Assembly (NCBI GenBank): GCA_025642065.1
Contig: JAODUP010000184.1
Location: forward strand, 498,001 to 562,000
Source of the DNA: Paralvinella palmiformis
Lineage: Eukaryota; Annelida; Polychaeta; Terebellida; Alvinellidae
Direction of reading: 5' to 3'
Length of the DNA stretch: 64,000 bases
Shown: positions 35,201-50,200 of the stretch, piece by piece
Numbering within the stretch: position 1 is the stretch's first letter
How the letters are laid out: every line of letters begins with the position of its first letter
Made by a program: the position numbers and the translations under genes
Notes under the pieces: generated by a model
Databases searched by the model: none
Seen by the model: only the letters and a program-made list of their open reading frames with translations
What the model was told of the DNA's origin: nothing

Positions 35201-38200
35201 TTGACAAAACATTCAACTTCTATAGTCATTAGTTTTTCACAAGTTACAAGATTAATATGTACTTTTCAAGGCAATTCAAATAATTCCACTTCAATGTTCA
35301 ATTAATATTACAACTAATTTGGTCCATGAATAAAAACATACAATGACATGAATGTTGAAAACACAGCAATGAAGATGGGCTGAACTGCATCAATCTCATA
35401 CATATGTAATTGTCTAATTACAACCATATATGATAAAGGAGTAAAAATTAGGGGTTGAATATAGGTAATTAAAAAATATTGGCTACCTGTTAGACAGCGT
35501 ATCCATTTTAAGATTTTGTTAATAACTTATAAATCTATTAATGATATGGCGCCAGAATACCTGTGTGAACTGCTGTCTATTAGAAAGTCATCCCGAAAAC
35601 TCAGGTCAACCAGTCAGATACTATTGCCGGTGCCAGTGTCTCGGCTCAAGGTTATCATATTATATTCAGATAAAATATACAATTTTTATGATTGCAAAAT
35701 AAATAAAATAACATGACAAAATAATAACACCTGTGATTGTTGTTCCAATATATAGGATAGGAATTATATCAAGGATGGTGATGATGATTGATGTTTTACG
35801 CCCACTTTTGTGCCAAGGAGTAATCAGCTTGTGAAATGTCAACTCCTGATAACTGTAATGTTTGTTAACACGCTGAGAGTCTATAAAAGGCCTAACTTTT
35901 CACTTAGGTTAGAGAAGAACTTCGACGCCAGACTAATCGGACGTGTATCTATATATATGGTTCATATAGGTAGGATTTATTCAGTTATTCGAACCCAGAA
36001 TAAAGCTGAGGTCAGCATCTGAGGTGTCGAAATGCTTTATATACAGGTTTCTTTTGGACCACAGAAAATTACTGTTGAATGTAAACTGTGGTGTCAAAAT
36101 AGTTATGATATGTATGCTCAAGTCATATGGTGATTGTGCGTTTAGTGTTGCAGTCCCCAATTTGTGGAATAAGTTGCCGGCAAATATTAGAAATTCGTCG
36201 TCTCTTGGAAATTTTAAGTCTCTTCTAAAAACACACCTATTTAAGGTCGCTTTCACAGATAAATAATTATTATCTTTTAAATCATTACAGGGTTTTTACA
36301 GACGTTATTTGTGGTATTATTATATTGCATATTATTTGTACAGCGCCTTTGAATGGCTCCTGCTAGTAAGGGCGCTTTATTAAATATACATTATTATTAT
36401 TAATACATAAAAATAACTTACTACTGAGGCAAGTTGCACAAAACAAAGCAATATTTTCTTGTATATTTATACATTATCCATATAATCCACCCCACCCCAA
36501 TTTTCATGAATTAGATACCCATGCAATAGCAATGTTTGATTCATTTATTGGCTGTAATTAGACAATTTCTTATTTGAAATAGACATATTTCACTAGCTTG
36601 TGAAATGAACGTGTAGGTGTTACACGTTAATGCTTTTAGCCCAATTAAGATTCAAGAAGGAAGTATTTGTTGGCTAAAAGTTATTTTGTAGCTGAAAATA
36701 ATCAACTTAATTTAGATGTATCTTGCTAAATTGGTTGGCAGGTAATTAAATAGTCCATGTTACATTTCACATTAGGTACCAAGTGATTTTGTATCAATAA
36801 TTAAAATTAAATTGCAAACATTAGGAATAATTTTATCTTTGAAGGAAACATATTTTAAGGGAGTTAATATGACAAATGTGTCCATGTTACCTAAATGAGA
36901 AACCAACTACATGGACCTAGTCTTATTTTTTAAATCCTCTACAAAGATGGCCATCTATGTAACCATAACAAATTTATTATCTCATGGCAGCGTGAAAAAG
37001 GAGTATCCAGGATTTGGTTTCTCCGTAAGCAGACAGTTTGGTGCGCAACAAGTCAGCAGTTTGATGGTTTTTCTGTTGCTTAAAACATACAAGGATATAT
37101 GAGATGATTCACAGAGCTAAGCACTGGTGACGTCACAAGGCTAGGTCAAGGTTGAGAAAATAAATGGCCCCAATTTCGAAGCTCAGTTGCCGCAGAATAT
37201 CAGACCGTCTTCCATGCATGAAAACTTTATTAGAACGCAGCGATTTTTATACATAAACATGTTGATTATAACTTTTATTTAATGATTGACAATATAGTGT
37301 AAATAAAAAAATGTCATTTATTGATATGAAAATAGAGCAAAGTTCCCCTTTAACAGCCAATTATGGAGCGAGATTAGGCAACATTGTGGAATTGTTGCTT
37401 TTGGGCCATAGCTTTAAAAAAGGACCACATACCACCGAACTACTTACTTTGTGTAGTGGCTCAGTGACAGTAAGATGGCGCATAGGCATTTAAGCTTGGG
37501 ACGGTTTAGCCTTAAAGTCACCAATAATAGAGTGCAAACTACTGCCATCAAGCAAGAATGCAAATAAACAGAGCTAAATAAGAAAGATTATGAAAGCTTT
37601 TAGCAAGTTTGATCATTTATTCTTGGTAAATAGAATTTTCAGGCCTAGTAGACACAGACAATGGTTTGTAATGCACAGTTTGCATAGGTCATAATATATA
37701 ATCAAACTTTAATAAAAACATAAATTTGTCTTTATATAAATATTTTGCAAAAAAGGGTACAAAAATCAGGGTAAGTAAATATTGGGGCCAGACATGGGAT
37801 GGGGTCAATTCAGTTCCGGTACTGGAATTGATTATTTAAAAAAATGGATCTGATAAATTGGAATTGAAGTTTCCTACAAAGAAATTAATTTTCCATTTTT
37901 ACAACGTTAACACTTAAATGTGGTGTTACCAATATACTGGAACCAAAATGATCCAGAACTTTGGTTCCTTATTGCTTGCTTGTAGTTCAAGGAGTATCCC
38001 CAGGCTTTCGCTTGTTTGGCACAGCCTGAACTTGGTTCCTTATATATTATATATATAATATATCAGATATGCACACCGTCCGTGGCACCCCAAATGGGCG
38101 TTTAACCAATTAAATGGTCTGGATACCATGGGCTCCACCTACAACACTGTGACATCACCACATAGCATACCTGTAATCTATATATATTAGGAATTAATGA

Positions 38201-41200
38201 CAACCCTACTTGGAATATAAACTACTCAGAGTTAGTATTCCAAGTAGATAATTGGAGTACCTACTCATGGTAAAATGTATTAGGCCAAAAAAAGAGTCAG
38301 AAAAAAAACTGAATTAGAATTGATCAATTTGGAATTAATAAATGCAATTGACCCCATGTCTGATTGGGGCCCGCTTGCCCAATGGGCAAGTGCCCCAAAA
38401 AGTTAATGTGATAGCCTGATATATGAAGTTTAATTTTGTTATGAAAATATTAAATATACCTTACAGGATTGGTTAATTTAAATTTATTGATTTCAATCAT
38501 TGAAAGTGACACTTTCTAAGTTTAGCTAATACATTAGAGGGGGGATAATACTCAAACAATAGCACCACCATCTAATCACAAGTAGTCACACCTATCTTCT
38601 CAATGGTTATTGGGGCATGACATTGAATTGTTTATACAATGGAGTGGAGGTAGTGAATATCATATCAGTTTGCATTGATGGGTACTGTATCCCTTGAAAG
38701 TTTCTTCCCTGTAAAAACCTATTTCTTTCCATGGGAAGGGAAGAAACCCAACCCAACCCTGTGAACAATATGGTGAGAAATGTTAAAGTGGTCTTAACTT
38801 TTAAATGTCAGTGATCACATTATACAAATATATTTATGAAAACATATTCCGAAATGTTAATAATACTAAAACTTGAGATTCAGCTAGCTAGCTGCTCTAA
38901 GGCACTTTACAGTATTATTATCTCTGACTCAGACCTGTTCCAATCCAGCCCACATCTCAACTCCCAAGGCAGCATACAACACATGCCGCCATTATAGGCA
39001 CAAAGCATTACTCAAACACATAGCCATCACGTCCTGTCAGGTTGTCATTTCTATGGAAGAGTGTGGACCATTTGCCACAAAACAGCATTGCAGTTCCTGA
39101 GCCTCGGCTATGAGTCCTAGTCCTACGCTCTAACTAACTGGGCTATCAAGTATCCTGGCTCGACAGAAAGATCCTGTGTAATTTAGAACCTGGAAAATTT
39201 AGTATTCTTCGATGATTGCTAGGAGCAGATAACCTGCCTGTACCATGTACTCAAAGTTATAAAACAACATTTTGTCTCATTTTGAAGTTAAGTTCAAGTT
39301 TGGTTAAAACTACTCCTTCACTGTTATTACAAGGTGTTTAATCTGCCTTCCTTCTTATTTCCCCTTGGAAAAATCTATTTTGCAGCATCATATTTGAACA
39401 TCTACTCTTGTGGCTGTATGGTGGATCGGGTGGGATGATGAATAAATAGCATCTGTGACTTCCCGAATTCAGGCCTCTCTTTCAGACTCCCAGATTTGTC
39501 AGATCCTTTGTGCTGTTGTTCTTCAATAGGTCGCATCGAGAAGATTGACCTGGATGCCAAGCTGGGAGCCTTGTCGAAGAAGATGATGGAGCTGAAACTT
39601 GAGGTGTACGAATCACTGGAAAAGAAATACAAAGCTTTCGCTCCAAACCTGATGATGTCTGTTGACCTTATGACCCAGGTGAAGCAACTATCCAACGAGA
39701 TGGAAGCCGTGGCCACCAAAGTGGAGAAAGAGGTAACTAACACTAGGTGTCGTAAATGTAAGTCGACATCAGACATGGCATCAATTCCACATCAAATTTA
39801 TCAATTCCAATTCCATTTTTTACATACTCTTTTTACCATGAGTAGGTACTCCTAGTGCCTACTCCGGGTAGTTTATATTCCAAGTAGGATTGTCATGGAA
39901 GAAATATTCCTGAATTAAAAAATTAAATGGTAAATTAATTTGTGGATTTAATTTTTTTTGTAGCAAACCCCAATTCCAGATTTATCAATTCCAATTCCTT
40001 TTTTTTTTAATAAGCAATTCCAATATTGGAATTGCCCATCAATTCTGAAATTGAATTGACCCCATGTCTGACTGAGATTTAACCATGACTTCCTGATAGA
40101 CAAAGGATCAGACAATATTCAGTTGCCATGTCATTGATGAAGTGTTTAATGTCACTGTAGAGTGAATACATTATTGTTCTAGTTGCTTGTGGGTAGTTAA
40201 AAAATATTTATGAATAAGTTATCTGCATGCAATATGTATGAATCGGAGATTACTGAGGATGGTGTTGCAATCGTGTGTGGATTATATTTGATTAATACAG
40301 TCTCTCCGGGACCACTGTGACAAAAACAACTCTAAAGATGATAAGATGGGTCTGTATTAATGCCACAGGATCATTCTTTAAAGAGTAATATAATTGAGTC
40401 TCTTAAATGGAAGCTATGGAAGTGACCACCAAGTGAACATTTTGATATCACTATTTAGCATCACCATTTTGTTTGTGTTAGATCTAGACAGGTTCGGATA
40501 CTTTTCAGCTAGCTCGATTTTCACTCCACGGTTTGAAGCATCATTTTCAGTTAGCTTGCTGCTCCTAGTTACAGATTCCAGCCAATTAGAACACTCTATT
40601 CTAATGCGCATGACATGTTATGAAAATTGTGCATTGAATTATTGGTTGTTTGTATATATGACAGGGTTCCTGCATGTCCTGGAAAACCTGGAAAATAATA
40701 AATTCATTTTTCATGTCCTTGAATTTTACAAAATCAGAAAATGTTCTGGAAAAGTATTGCCTGTGAAAAAGAATCCGCTTAAGAACAAAATATCCAGAAA
40801 ATAAATATTAACCTGTAGAAGAAAACCTCGATTGTAGAAGAAAAAGTGCACTGGTAATAATAATATTGTATTTTTAATAAAGCACCCTTACTACCAGGAG
40901 CCATTCAAAGGTGCTGTACAATTAATATGTAGTATAATAATGCCCCAAATAATGTCTTTTTAAAAAAAACAGAGATTTAAAAGATAATTATTATTTACCT
41001 GTGAAAGCAACCTTGAACAAGATTTAAAAATTTCAAACTTAACAAAGGCATGGACTACAGTTAAAAGTGCTTCTTGTTTCAGGAATTGTTTTAAAGTGTG
41101 GCTGTTCTTAAGATGGTAATACCGGTAGGCAGCTCAGCATACTGATGTTACATATGTTGATGAATGTTAATTCACTGGTAAAAAATAACTCCTAGATTTT

Positions 41201-44200
41201 TTACTGTCCCATTAGGGGTAATTGAAGATGCACCCATCTGTAATGCTGGTGTCTTTAGGGATTTAACACAATGTGATGATGCCAAATATTTAATATTTGT
41301 TTTATTATCATTTAGTTTTGAGTCATCCATAGCCGAATATCAGCAATGCAATGTTCAAAATCTTTCAAGGAAGAGGAGAAATGTAACTCATTGTCAGGAT
41401 CCAGAGATGTATACAGCTGTGTGTTATCAGCATACGAGTGATATTTAACTCCATATCGCTGCGCATTGATCCCAAGAGGATGGGTATAGATTGTGAAAAC
41501 CATGCAGAGGACCAAGAACTGAACCCTGTGGAACACCAGATAACAAACACTGGACGTCAGATAAAATACTATCATCATGAACAGACACTCTTTGGGAGCA
41601 TTTTTCCAGATAAGATTGAAATGGAAAGCAACTGCCCTTTCTATTACTTTAGATAACAATGTAAGATTTAAAATGGGTCTAATTCTTTAAAATATTACAG
41701 TCCAAACTGTGTTTTTTTATTAATGGTTTTACAAGGGTCGCTTTCATTGATCTTGGGAAAACACGCAGAGATAACAATTTATAAACTATATTTGTAATTG
41801 GGCTTATCAGTACATAATCTTGATATCCCATGTTAGTTAAAATTTAAATAAAAGTGGGTGGATTAAACACCTAGAAGGGGTGATGAGGAGGCTGTACCAT
41901 AAAAATGTCAATAATCGATCATACATTGATTAAATATATGCTCTTTTGCACATATCTTGATTTATTACCTTTAAATCTTGTATACTTTATCCTGGAAAAT
42001 AATATTTCCTTGGCTATGGGAACCACGTATGAGAATATTCAGATTTACAAAATTTAAAGTGTAATATTTTACGGTTACATCTTCATTCACTGTCATCTTC
42101 GTAAACATGAAAAGTTTCAAATATACAACCAACAATTCCCTGGACACTTCGTTATTGTGTGTCACATCAGAACAGAGTAATGTGCGATGATGTCACATAA
42201 ACAGGATATAGAGCTGGTGTGCTTTAATAATTAAACAGGATCCACCCACCCAGAAGAGTATTCATATTACATTTGGCACCTATAAATGCATTGCGACTAT
42301 AATACTTAATCATGTGCATCATCAGTAGTTGTGGGAAATTAAAATAAGGTTTATTGCTCAAAAAAGGATCTATTAAAATATTGATATGATAGATTAAGAA
42401 CAATAGATTAGAAAGGATGAATTGTCCAGTTGCTGGAATGTTTGTGATAAGTATATGGATAAATATAACCATTGCTGAAATATTAAAATAAAATGAGAAT
42501 AATATATTATGAAGCAATTGTTCAAATTCAGTCCTCTAGTTTAATAGTTTTTCATACATCATCTATCACCAAAATTAACCAGCTATAATTTCATTTGGAA
42601 AGTCATAACATGCACTTTAATTTGATGTTGATTGGTTAATTGTTTGAATGGCATGTTGTATGTGTGTAGTATATATTATTGTATATATCGATGAATAAAA
42701 GAATGACGTTTTTTTTTGGGTTAGTAAAGCATATACAAATAATTGGAATTGATCAGTTTGATTTGTAATAGACCGATCCAATTACCCCCGGTGCCATCTT
42801 GTGGCTGAATTTCACACTACGGTCTCGGGTTAGAAGTCTAAGAATCGCGGTGTTGCATAGCGATTTATGCGTGTAGTGGCCGATAAATATCTTACTTGAA
42901 AAACGGTATATGGGCTATTTACCAGCTATAGTTGGATTTTATTTAGAGTCCATTAAGGGTGTGTGATCTCCAGATCATATTTCGCATTTAATAGGAATGG
43001 CATAGACTTCATTCATTAGATATATGCCACTAAACTAAAGTAACGTTCAGCGCGATGTGTATGTCTGTCATAGTCCGGCCTGTCTAGTTCAAACTTATTT
43101 TTTGTATAACTTTTGCCATCTGACATGACAATGTGAATGGATTTAATCAATACTGACATAGATTTTAATTAAAAAAATTTCCTACAAGTCAGCATGAATA
43201 ACTACTGCTTAGCTGTGTCATTCATCTGAAAGATCAGTCTGTGTTAAATCCTTTGGAAAGACACAATCGTTCAGCTGAAATACTAGTCTCAGTCTCTGTG
43301 TAATATGAAAGATTTCCAGTATTTACCATTAGTGAAAAGTTGCCATCCCATGTTAACAGTGGGCGCCATAGCTGTTTCTAACCTGAAACCACAGTTGGTA
43401 ACCGATGCAACGCAATTCATCTGAATTGGGCTATTAACCAAATAGAATTGAGTGGAATTGAACTTGTGGTAACTTCGTGTTTTCACCATTGAGCTGGAGC
43501 TTTGTAGAACCCTTTACTGTACTATTGCGTAAAACTGGTACCGGTAGATGGTCTCACACTGAAACACAGATATCTTGGGTGTATGTATACACAGGGTCGC
43601 TTAGTTAGTATGATGGGCTGTAAGGTTTCAATGGTTAATCAATTTTGGTGCATGGTATCTTAAAACAAGCTATGAGTTTAATGTAGTAATGAGAATGTTC
43701 CTCAATGTGGAGCTTTCTGTATGTCCGTTCTCTGTGTCTCTATTCAGACCCAGTTGAGACTTACCATGTCTGCCAAAGAGTTTCAGAGCCTGTCCGTGCA
43801 GCTCAGTGAGACCAACGCTGTCCTTCAGGTGCTAACCAGACTCGTCGGCATGGATGAAGCATTGAAGGAGTTTGGTGAATCTCTGGCTGCTCGTAAGTAT
43901 CAGCGTGCTGTGGGAAATCTCACCAGAGTACATGACCTGTTGGCCGCCAAATCGAGTCCAAGAGATTCCGAGATCAAGATACTGCAAGCCTTGAATAAGA
44001 AATACAGCTTCGAGAAGGAAAGGTTAATATCAGATGTTACAAAGGCTTGGCTGGATATGGTCCACTGGGAACTGCACGATGCTATGGAGAAGAAGGGTTT
44101 CGGACCAATGGTCCGTGTGTCCCTGTGCATTAAGTGTACAGAAACACAAACAGAAGAGGTGTACGAACTTGTACAAGCAATGCAAGACCTGGGCATTTTG

Positions 44201-47200
44201 CAACAAAAGATTAAGAACTTCGGCGACAGATTTCTGAAGTCGGTGGTCGAATTGATTCTAAATGATGAGAACCTGGCTACAACAATTGAGAGACAAGACA
44301 CGGGCGAGACTCTTTTGCTCAGTCCGATGAAGGTGGCGAAACCAGAATCGTCTTCGCCCGTTTCATGTTTAAATCACATCTGTGAGGCAGTGCTCTTCCT
44401 TCAGAAGCTCTTCTCTACGGAAGTGACTCTGTCGACTAATGATCGAGGTCAGGTAGGCAACGTAAAGTCGACCTTGATGTCCATTCTGAGCTCATTTATC
44501 GACAAACAGCTGGTTGAGGCAGTCATCACTAAGCGTTTGGCAGACTCAATTCCATCTAGCAGCAAGGATCTGGAGGCATACTCGGAGGTCATCACTGGGA
44601 CTGAAAACTTTCAAAACCAGCTGAAGAGGTGTGGTTTTCTGCACGACGATGATAACACATTAGCCGATTTCGTCAACAATGTCAACATATTATTTGCCAA
44701 CAAGAAGTGCCAGGAGCTGCTTGAGCATGCTCGCAGGCTCATGACTGGTGAAATGCACAACATGGTTTCCATTGGACCAATCGGCGCCGACGATCTGCCA
44801 CCGGTCGGTCTGGAAGGTACGTCGGCAAAACACAGTAAATTGGAAGGTGTGACCTTCATTTCTGAGAGGCAGCTCAATTCAAAAACGTTTCATCTCCCTG
44901 TGTGCTGTATCAGGTAAGTTTGGCTGAAGAATTGATTTTGCGATGTATAACCAAATAAAATATGTTTATATCAGGATTAGCTTCATTTACTGGTTAGTTA
45001 CAGTTAGAGTCATACATAAATTAGTTACACAGTTATGGTATCCCCCGAACTAGTGTCTACGCAAGTTATAAATACTTGTTCTTGAAACAAATTTGGCATA
45101 ACATAATTTTGGAAACAGTTCAGACTTCAGAGATTAAGGTTGAATAGATCATTTTTTTAGCACTGTCCTGAAATATGTGAACATAGCTGTTTCATGGCCA
45201 CTTTTGTGGACATAGTTGATCCAGCGACCCCCAAAAGTAATGAGGCACAGTGAGAGTTCAAACATCCTTTAGAGATAAGCTGTCATGGTTTGAACCCTGG
45301 TGTTATAGGTCTGTGATAAACAACCCTTCGACTTAGCGCTATGATGGTTGATGCTTTACAGCAACTTTTGTGGATAAAGTAGGCTAAATGAGCCAAGTCA
45401 CCTTCAAAGGTAATGGGGGTCAAGTGAAAGATGAAACACCCTTCAGACATGACCACACCAAGATTTTAACTCGGGTGGTTAAGATCTATGGCCAACCACA
45501 CTACCAGTTAGACCAAGTAGGCAGCCCTACCAGTTAGCATTATCAGTGGTTTTGTTAAGAAATAAAGTAGCCGGGGGTCAACAAAAATACCAGAGTCAGA
45601 TATTGATAGGCCTCAAGGGTCTACAATGGCACAAAGTGGCGTCTCATTTGGCATTGGAAAAGGAAGTAGCCGGGTCTCTACTTGAGAGTAGGCGGGTCAA
45701 ATTATCCGAGTCCCAGCTTCTAGTTCTAACAAAATTTTGAATTCTGGAATTTGATCATAATCTCCTTTTTTTAAATTTTGCCATGTGTCCAATACCATGA
45801 TTGATTTCAGGTATTTAAGGCAATATTGGATGTTGATCTGGTAATTAGTTCATTACCTTCTCCAGTTTTATTCCATTCTTCAGTATTTGTATAGACGGTG
45901 AGTCCTACGTGGGTATCGGGCAACTTCAGAAATCATGAAACTGTTTCTTTAGCCCATCTTCACCTTTTGGGGCTTACATCTAAGGCCAAAAAGTTCAATA
46001 ATTAGAGAGTTTGAGATTAAGATTCTAATTGATGCCAAACCATTTTACTGGTGTTGCATTACTGACCAAAAACTTATCAATTTTGGTGGTCGGTGGCATA
46101 ACATTACATCATTGGGTGTCTTCTCTTTCCAGTGAGTCGGTAAAGAAACTCATGGACCTCGCCTATGAAACATTACATGAAGCCGTCTGTGCGCAGAACT
46201 CTGCTCAGTGTAGCATTCAGCTGTTTTATTCCACTCGTAATATGTTTGTGCTCTTCTGTGAAGTTGTGCCAACCTATCACCGACAGAGTCTGAACGAGCT
46301 ACCCCAGTTGACAGGTGAACGCAGCTGATTGATAATACATATAATAATAATATTATTAATAATATTAAACGTTCATTTATATATTGCTCAACCATATGTG
46401 ATATCCTCTAGGCACAGTATAAGTAACAATAATGATAATGTAAAAAGTTAGTTTAGAAAAATTATAAAATAAACTTAGTCATCCATAAAATATCCTTAAT
46501 ACAAGATTTATTTTGAATGGTGTCATGGCTCCTTGGATTTTATTCTAGTTAAAAAATACCCTAGAAACAGCTCGAATTTCTTATTTTTAGCCATGGGAAA
46601 TAATTTCACCTTCATTAAGTTACGCCGGTGCATTTGATTGGCTCATCAGTTTCTCTTCGTTTGGTCATTTGACGTTAAGATCCCCTTTGAAATTTTATAT
46701 TTTTACCCTGGAAAACCTTCACGATTTGCAAATAATACTGCATACAACCCAAGCAGTATATTTTCATTCTTCTATATGAGCCATGTATCTCCGTGTGTAG
46801 TCTTCATCAGTTCGTGTAATGGAGACAGATTTTCTATGGATCCTATTTCAGCAATCCATCATAACGACTGTATGTACATAGCTCATCACCTGCTGACCCT
46901 CGGACATCAATTCAGACGGGGTCTGCCGCCGCCACTGAATCGGGGTGCTGCCACCTTCGTCGACTTGGTGCCACGGTTAAGAAGACAGGGCACCGAAGTG
47001 TTTGTTGGTCAGGTGATCAGGCAGAGAGATCTCGTTCTTGAATGTCTAAACACTGCAGAAGGCAAGTGAACCAAACTTTGTGAATGTATGTGCATGGCCA
47101 TCATGTGTTTATAGTACCGCTGGTACGTTTCTCATCTGGATTTAAACAAACATGGCGTTGTCGAGTGATTATAGATTTACTGCTGTGTAACAAGTCTCGG

Positions 47201-50200
47201 TATGCAGACATGATATTATGCATTCGTCTGCTATTTAGTCAACAGTATGCTCCCTGTAGTATCTTCGTTCGCTGAGAAATCCACATACTAAACAGTCAAC
47301 ATGTCTACCAGTAAAACGTAACATACACGGGAAACCTCCCTCCATTTTATTTGAAACCAAACCTTCATCCAGTGACCTGATACCATACAAAGTGCTCTCC
47401 ATTTGTTAAAGAATGCACATGGCTAACATACTGATGCAGACCTTTCCCAGCCAATAGCCCTATAAGATGATAACATGTTTTTTTTTTAGTTGTTAAATCT
47501 GTCCCGTGTGAAAGGTCATAGTTTCTATTTTAGAAAATAGCCTAAAAGGATTTTGGTAGATTTCTGTTTTACACAAGATGTTTGTGTTTATTCTAAAATG
47601 TTTGGTTTTTTTCTCCCACAAATATACTACGTATAACAAGACTATCATGGTGCAGATGTAAGTTATTTTTCGGGGTTTTAATGCAATGTGGCCAGGAATC
47701 ACTAATAAATGTGCTGACTGTTGAGTATACGGGAAGCATCAGTGTATCAGGCCGAATGAGTTGAAATCTAAATAAAGCTATCTGACCTGTTATTTCAAGA
47801 ATAAGTGGTTTCTTAATTAGTTATATGTCACAATGATGTAAACAATTGAAAGCACTGAGTCTTACTCACTGTCGGCTCATTTCAGGGATTAAAAGATAAT
47901 CACAGAGTATTATGAATTTTCAAAATGAAAATACCGTTTCGAAGATAAACTTGATTCAGTGCCGTATTAATTGTAAGCTGCCGGTGTTACCCACCCTGAA
48001 TGCTCAGAATAACCTAATGACTGCCTCCAAAGATGATCTTCATACAAATGTTGTACAGTGTAAGCATCATACTATAAGCTTTCAGATATAAATATATTCC
48101 ATATTCCTACATTTATTGGGTACCAAATACCTTCATCAACAGCTGTAGAGTGGACTACAGGATGTGGAAGGCTGGGTGAACAATGGTATTTGGGGTTGAG
48201 TGATATGAGGTATGTAGGAGGGTGACTGGTATTTTGGTAGGTGGAGGCTGACTGGTATGAGGTGTGTGTAGGCTGTGAGGTATGTGGTAGTTGAATGGTT
48301 TGATGCTGGTACTGACATGGTGAACTTTAGAATTAAGGTCAGCTCTGGTCCAGAAGGTATTGTACACACAGCACACAATGGGAATAGGAGCAATTCAGTA
48401 ATGTTCTGAGGTTCACTGAGGCCATTCCGAGCTTGGATGTGAATACAACTGAGGCTGAAATGTAATTCAGCGGCGTCAACCTCACCAAGAGTGGCATCTT
48501 CTCAATTTGAACAAATCAATTTCGCCCACTCGAGGTCCCCATAAAGTGGAGTGGTTGGTAATCTCCACAGAGCATACCAACAACTAATCTAGCCACATAT
48601 GGGTGATGACAACAACAGTAAATAATTAAAACCTGACGTCTACTGCACGATGTTTTGTGTCTTTTCCATGATGTCGGTTCTGTTCTTAGATTTCAGTTAG
48701 TACACACAACAGTCAGTATTAATCTAATTGTTTTGTCGTTTTCCAGGTTTTGCCAATGTCAGTGAAGAGGGAAACCATAGTAAGGCCATGAAGGCAATCA
48801 GACAAATGCTGCATCAGATACAGCGACTCTGTAATTTGTGGAGGGGTGTATTACCTTTGAATATATACTGCTCGTCGATAGGTTAGTATTAGCTTAGACT
48901 AAGGCAATACAGTCAGAATCCGGACCTCGTTTATCTGACAAATCCACCATCTGACGCATTATTGCCTGTGACAGATTTAACTCCATTATAAATGACCCTT
49001 TAATTGACAAAATTGTGCTCCACGTTCCGACTCTTGACACTTCATTTCGCCAACAGAATGTGACTTTTTAATGTTAAATGACCTCGTTAATCTGACAACA
49101 CGAAATTGTTGCCAAGTATTTCCACTAGTTCAGTCAGCAGTACACACCGACATGTTGTCAGTAATAGTTAATTAACCTGCCTATCCACGATAGCTGCTAA
49201 ATCGTAACCAATTACAATTGTCCTTGACCATACACACTGACACATGATGCTTCCATTCACTGTGGCTATCTCGTAGCCAATCATAATCATTCACTGCTAA
49301 TTACAAACTCAAATGTATGATCTTTCCAAAGAGCAGATCATAAGTTAATCTGATGGACTAAGTGACATAAGTATTTCTTTATAATGTCTGTAATTAACAA
49401 ACATCAAAATTATCAATGGCTTCAATGCCATTCTGTATCATTGCGCACAATTATTGAATATTGGTTTAAATACGGAGGTAAAAGGGTTATTTGCTATCAG
49501 ATTCACTTCTATGACTGTCGAAATAATAACAGAGCAATATGTCAAGTCCAGTGAGAAAACATTGTCGTATTGATATTTCTGCTGCCCAGAAGCGTGAATT
49601 ATGTTCGTACAAAAACATAACATAAGTGACCCTCCTCTACCCAAGTCTGACAAAGATACGCCCACATCTCCGCCTCGGAAAATCACCACCAAGATGGCTG
49701 CTAGCAACATCGAGGATACCCTAATATTCCTGGAAACACATCCCCAAATTTGTCAGCAAACATTTTCCCATATCTCACTTCTATCATGTTTGGCCTCTCG
49801 GCCCATTCTATGGTGTCTGTTCAGGGTTCGCAGTATGCAGCTGAAATTGTCTAATATTTATTTGTCTGTTTCACTCATGTAAATTGTGGTAATGCCAGCT
49901 CAGTATATATATTTGAAAAAATATTTTTATAAATCCATTAACGGAAAAGAAATTTCACATTTCAAAGTAAATATAACGTAACAAACAATTATTTTATTCC
50001 CTATCGGATGCACTACCACACTGAAAACAATTCTAACCACCAGCTCTCATATTACCATTAAACTGATCCCTAAATCATTAATTTCCTAACTTTCACGAGC
50101 CATTTTGCTAGGATTATCGTGTGATGTCATCTTTGCTAAACATCAAGTAGTGCCACAGCTTGTTTACAAGCATTCTGGTCAGTTGACAGACAAAATGTCA

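Noticed and set aside
43900..44301. 133-codon minus-strand frame
   Set aside because: Antisense shadow of the long ZW10 exon 3.
47062..47070. GTGAAC donor for ZW10 exon 5
   Set aside because: It breaks the phase into exon 6 and leads to an early stop; the GC donor preserves the conserved frame.
49601..49882. 93-codon frame in ZW10 intron 6
   Set aside because: Not in phase with flanking exons and resembles no ZW10 segment; treated as intronic noise or repeat.
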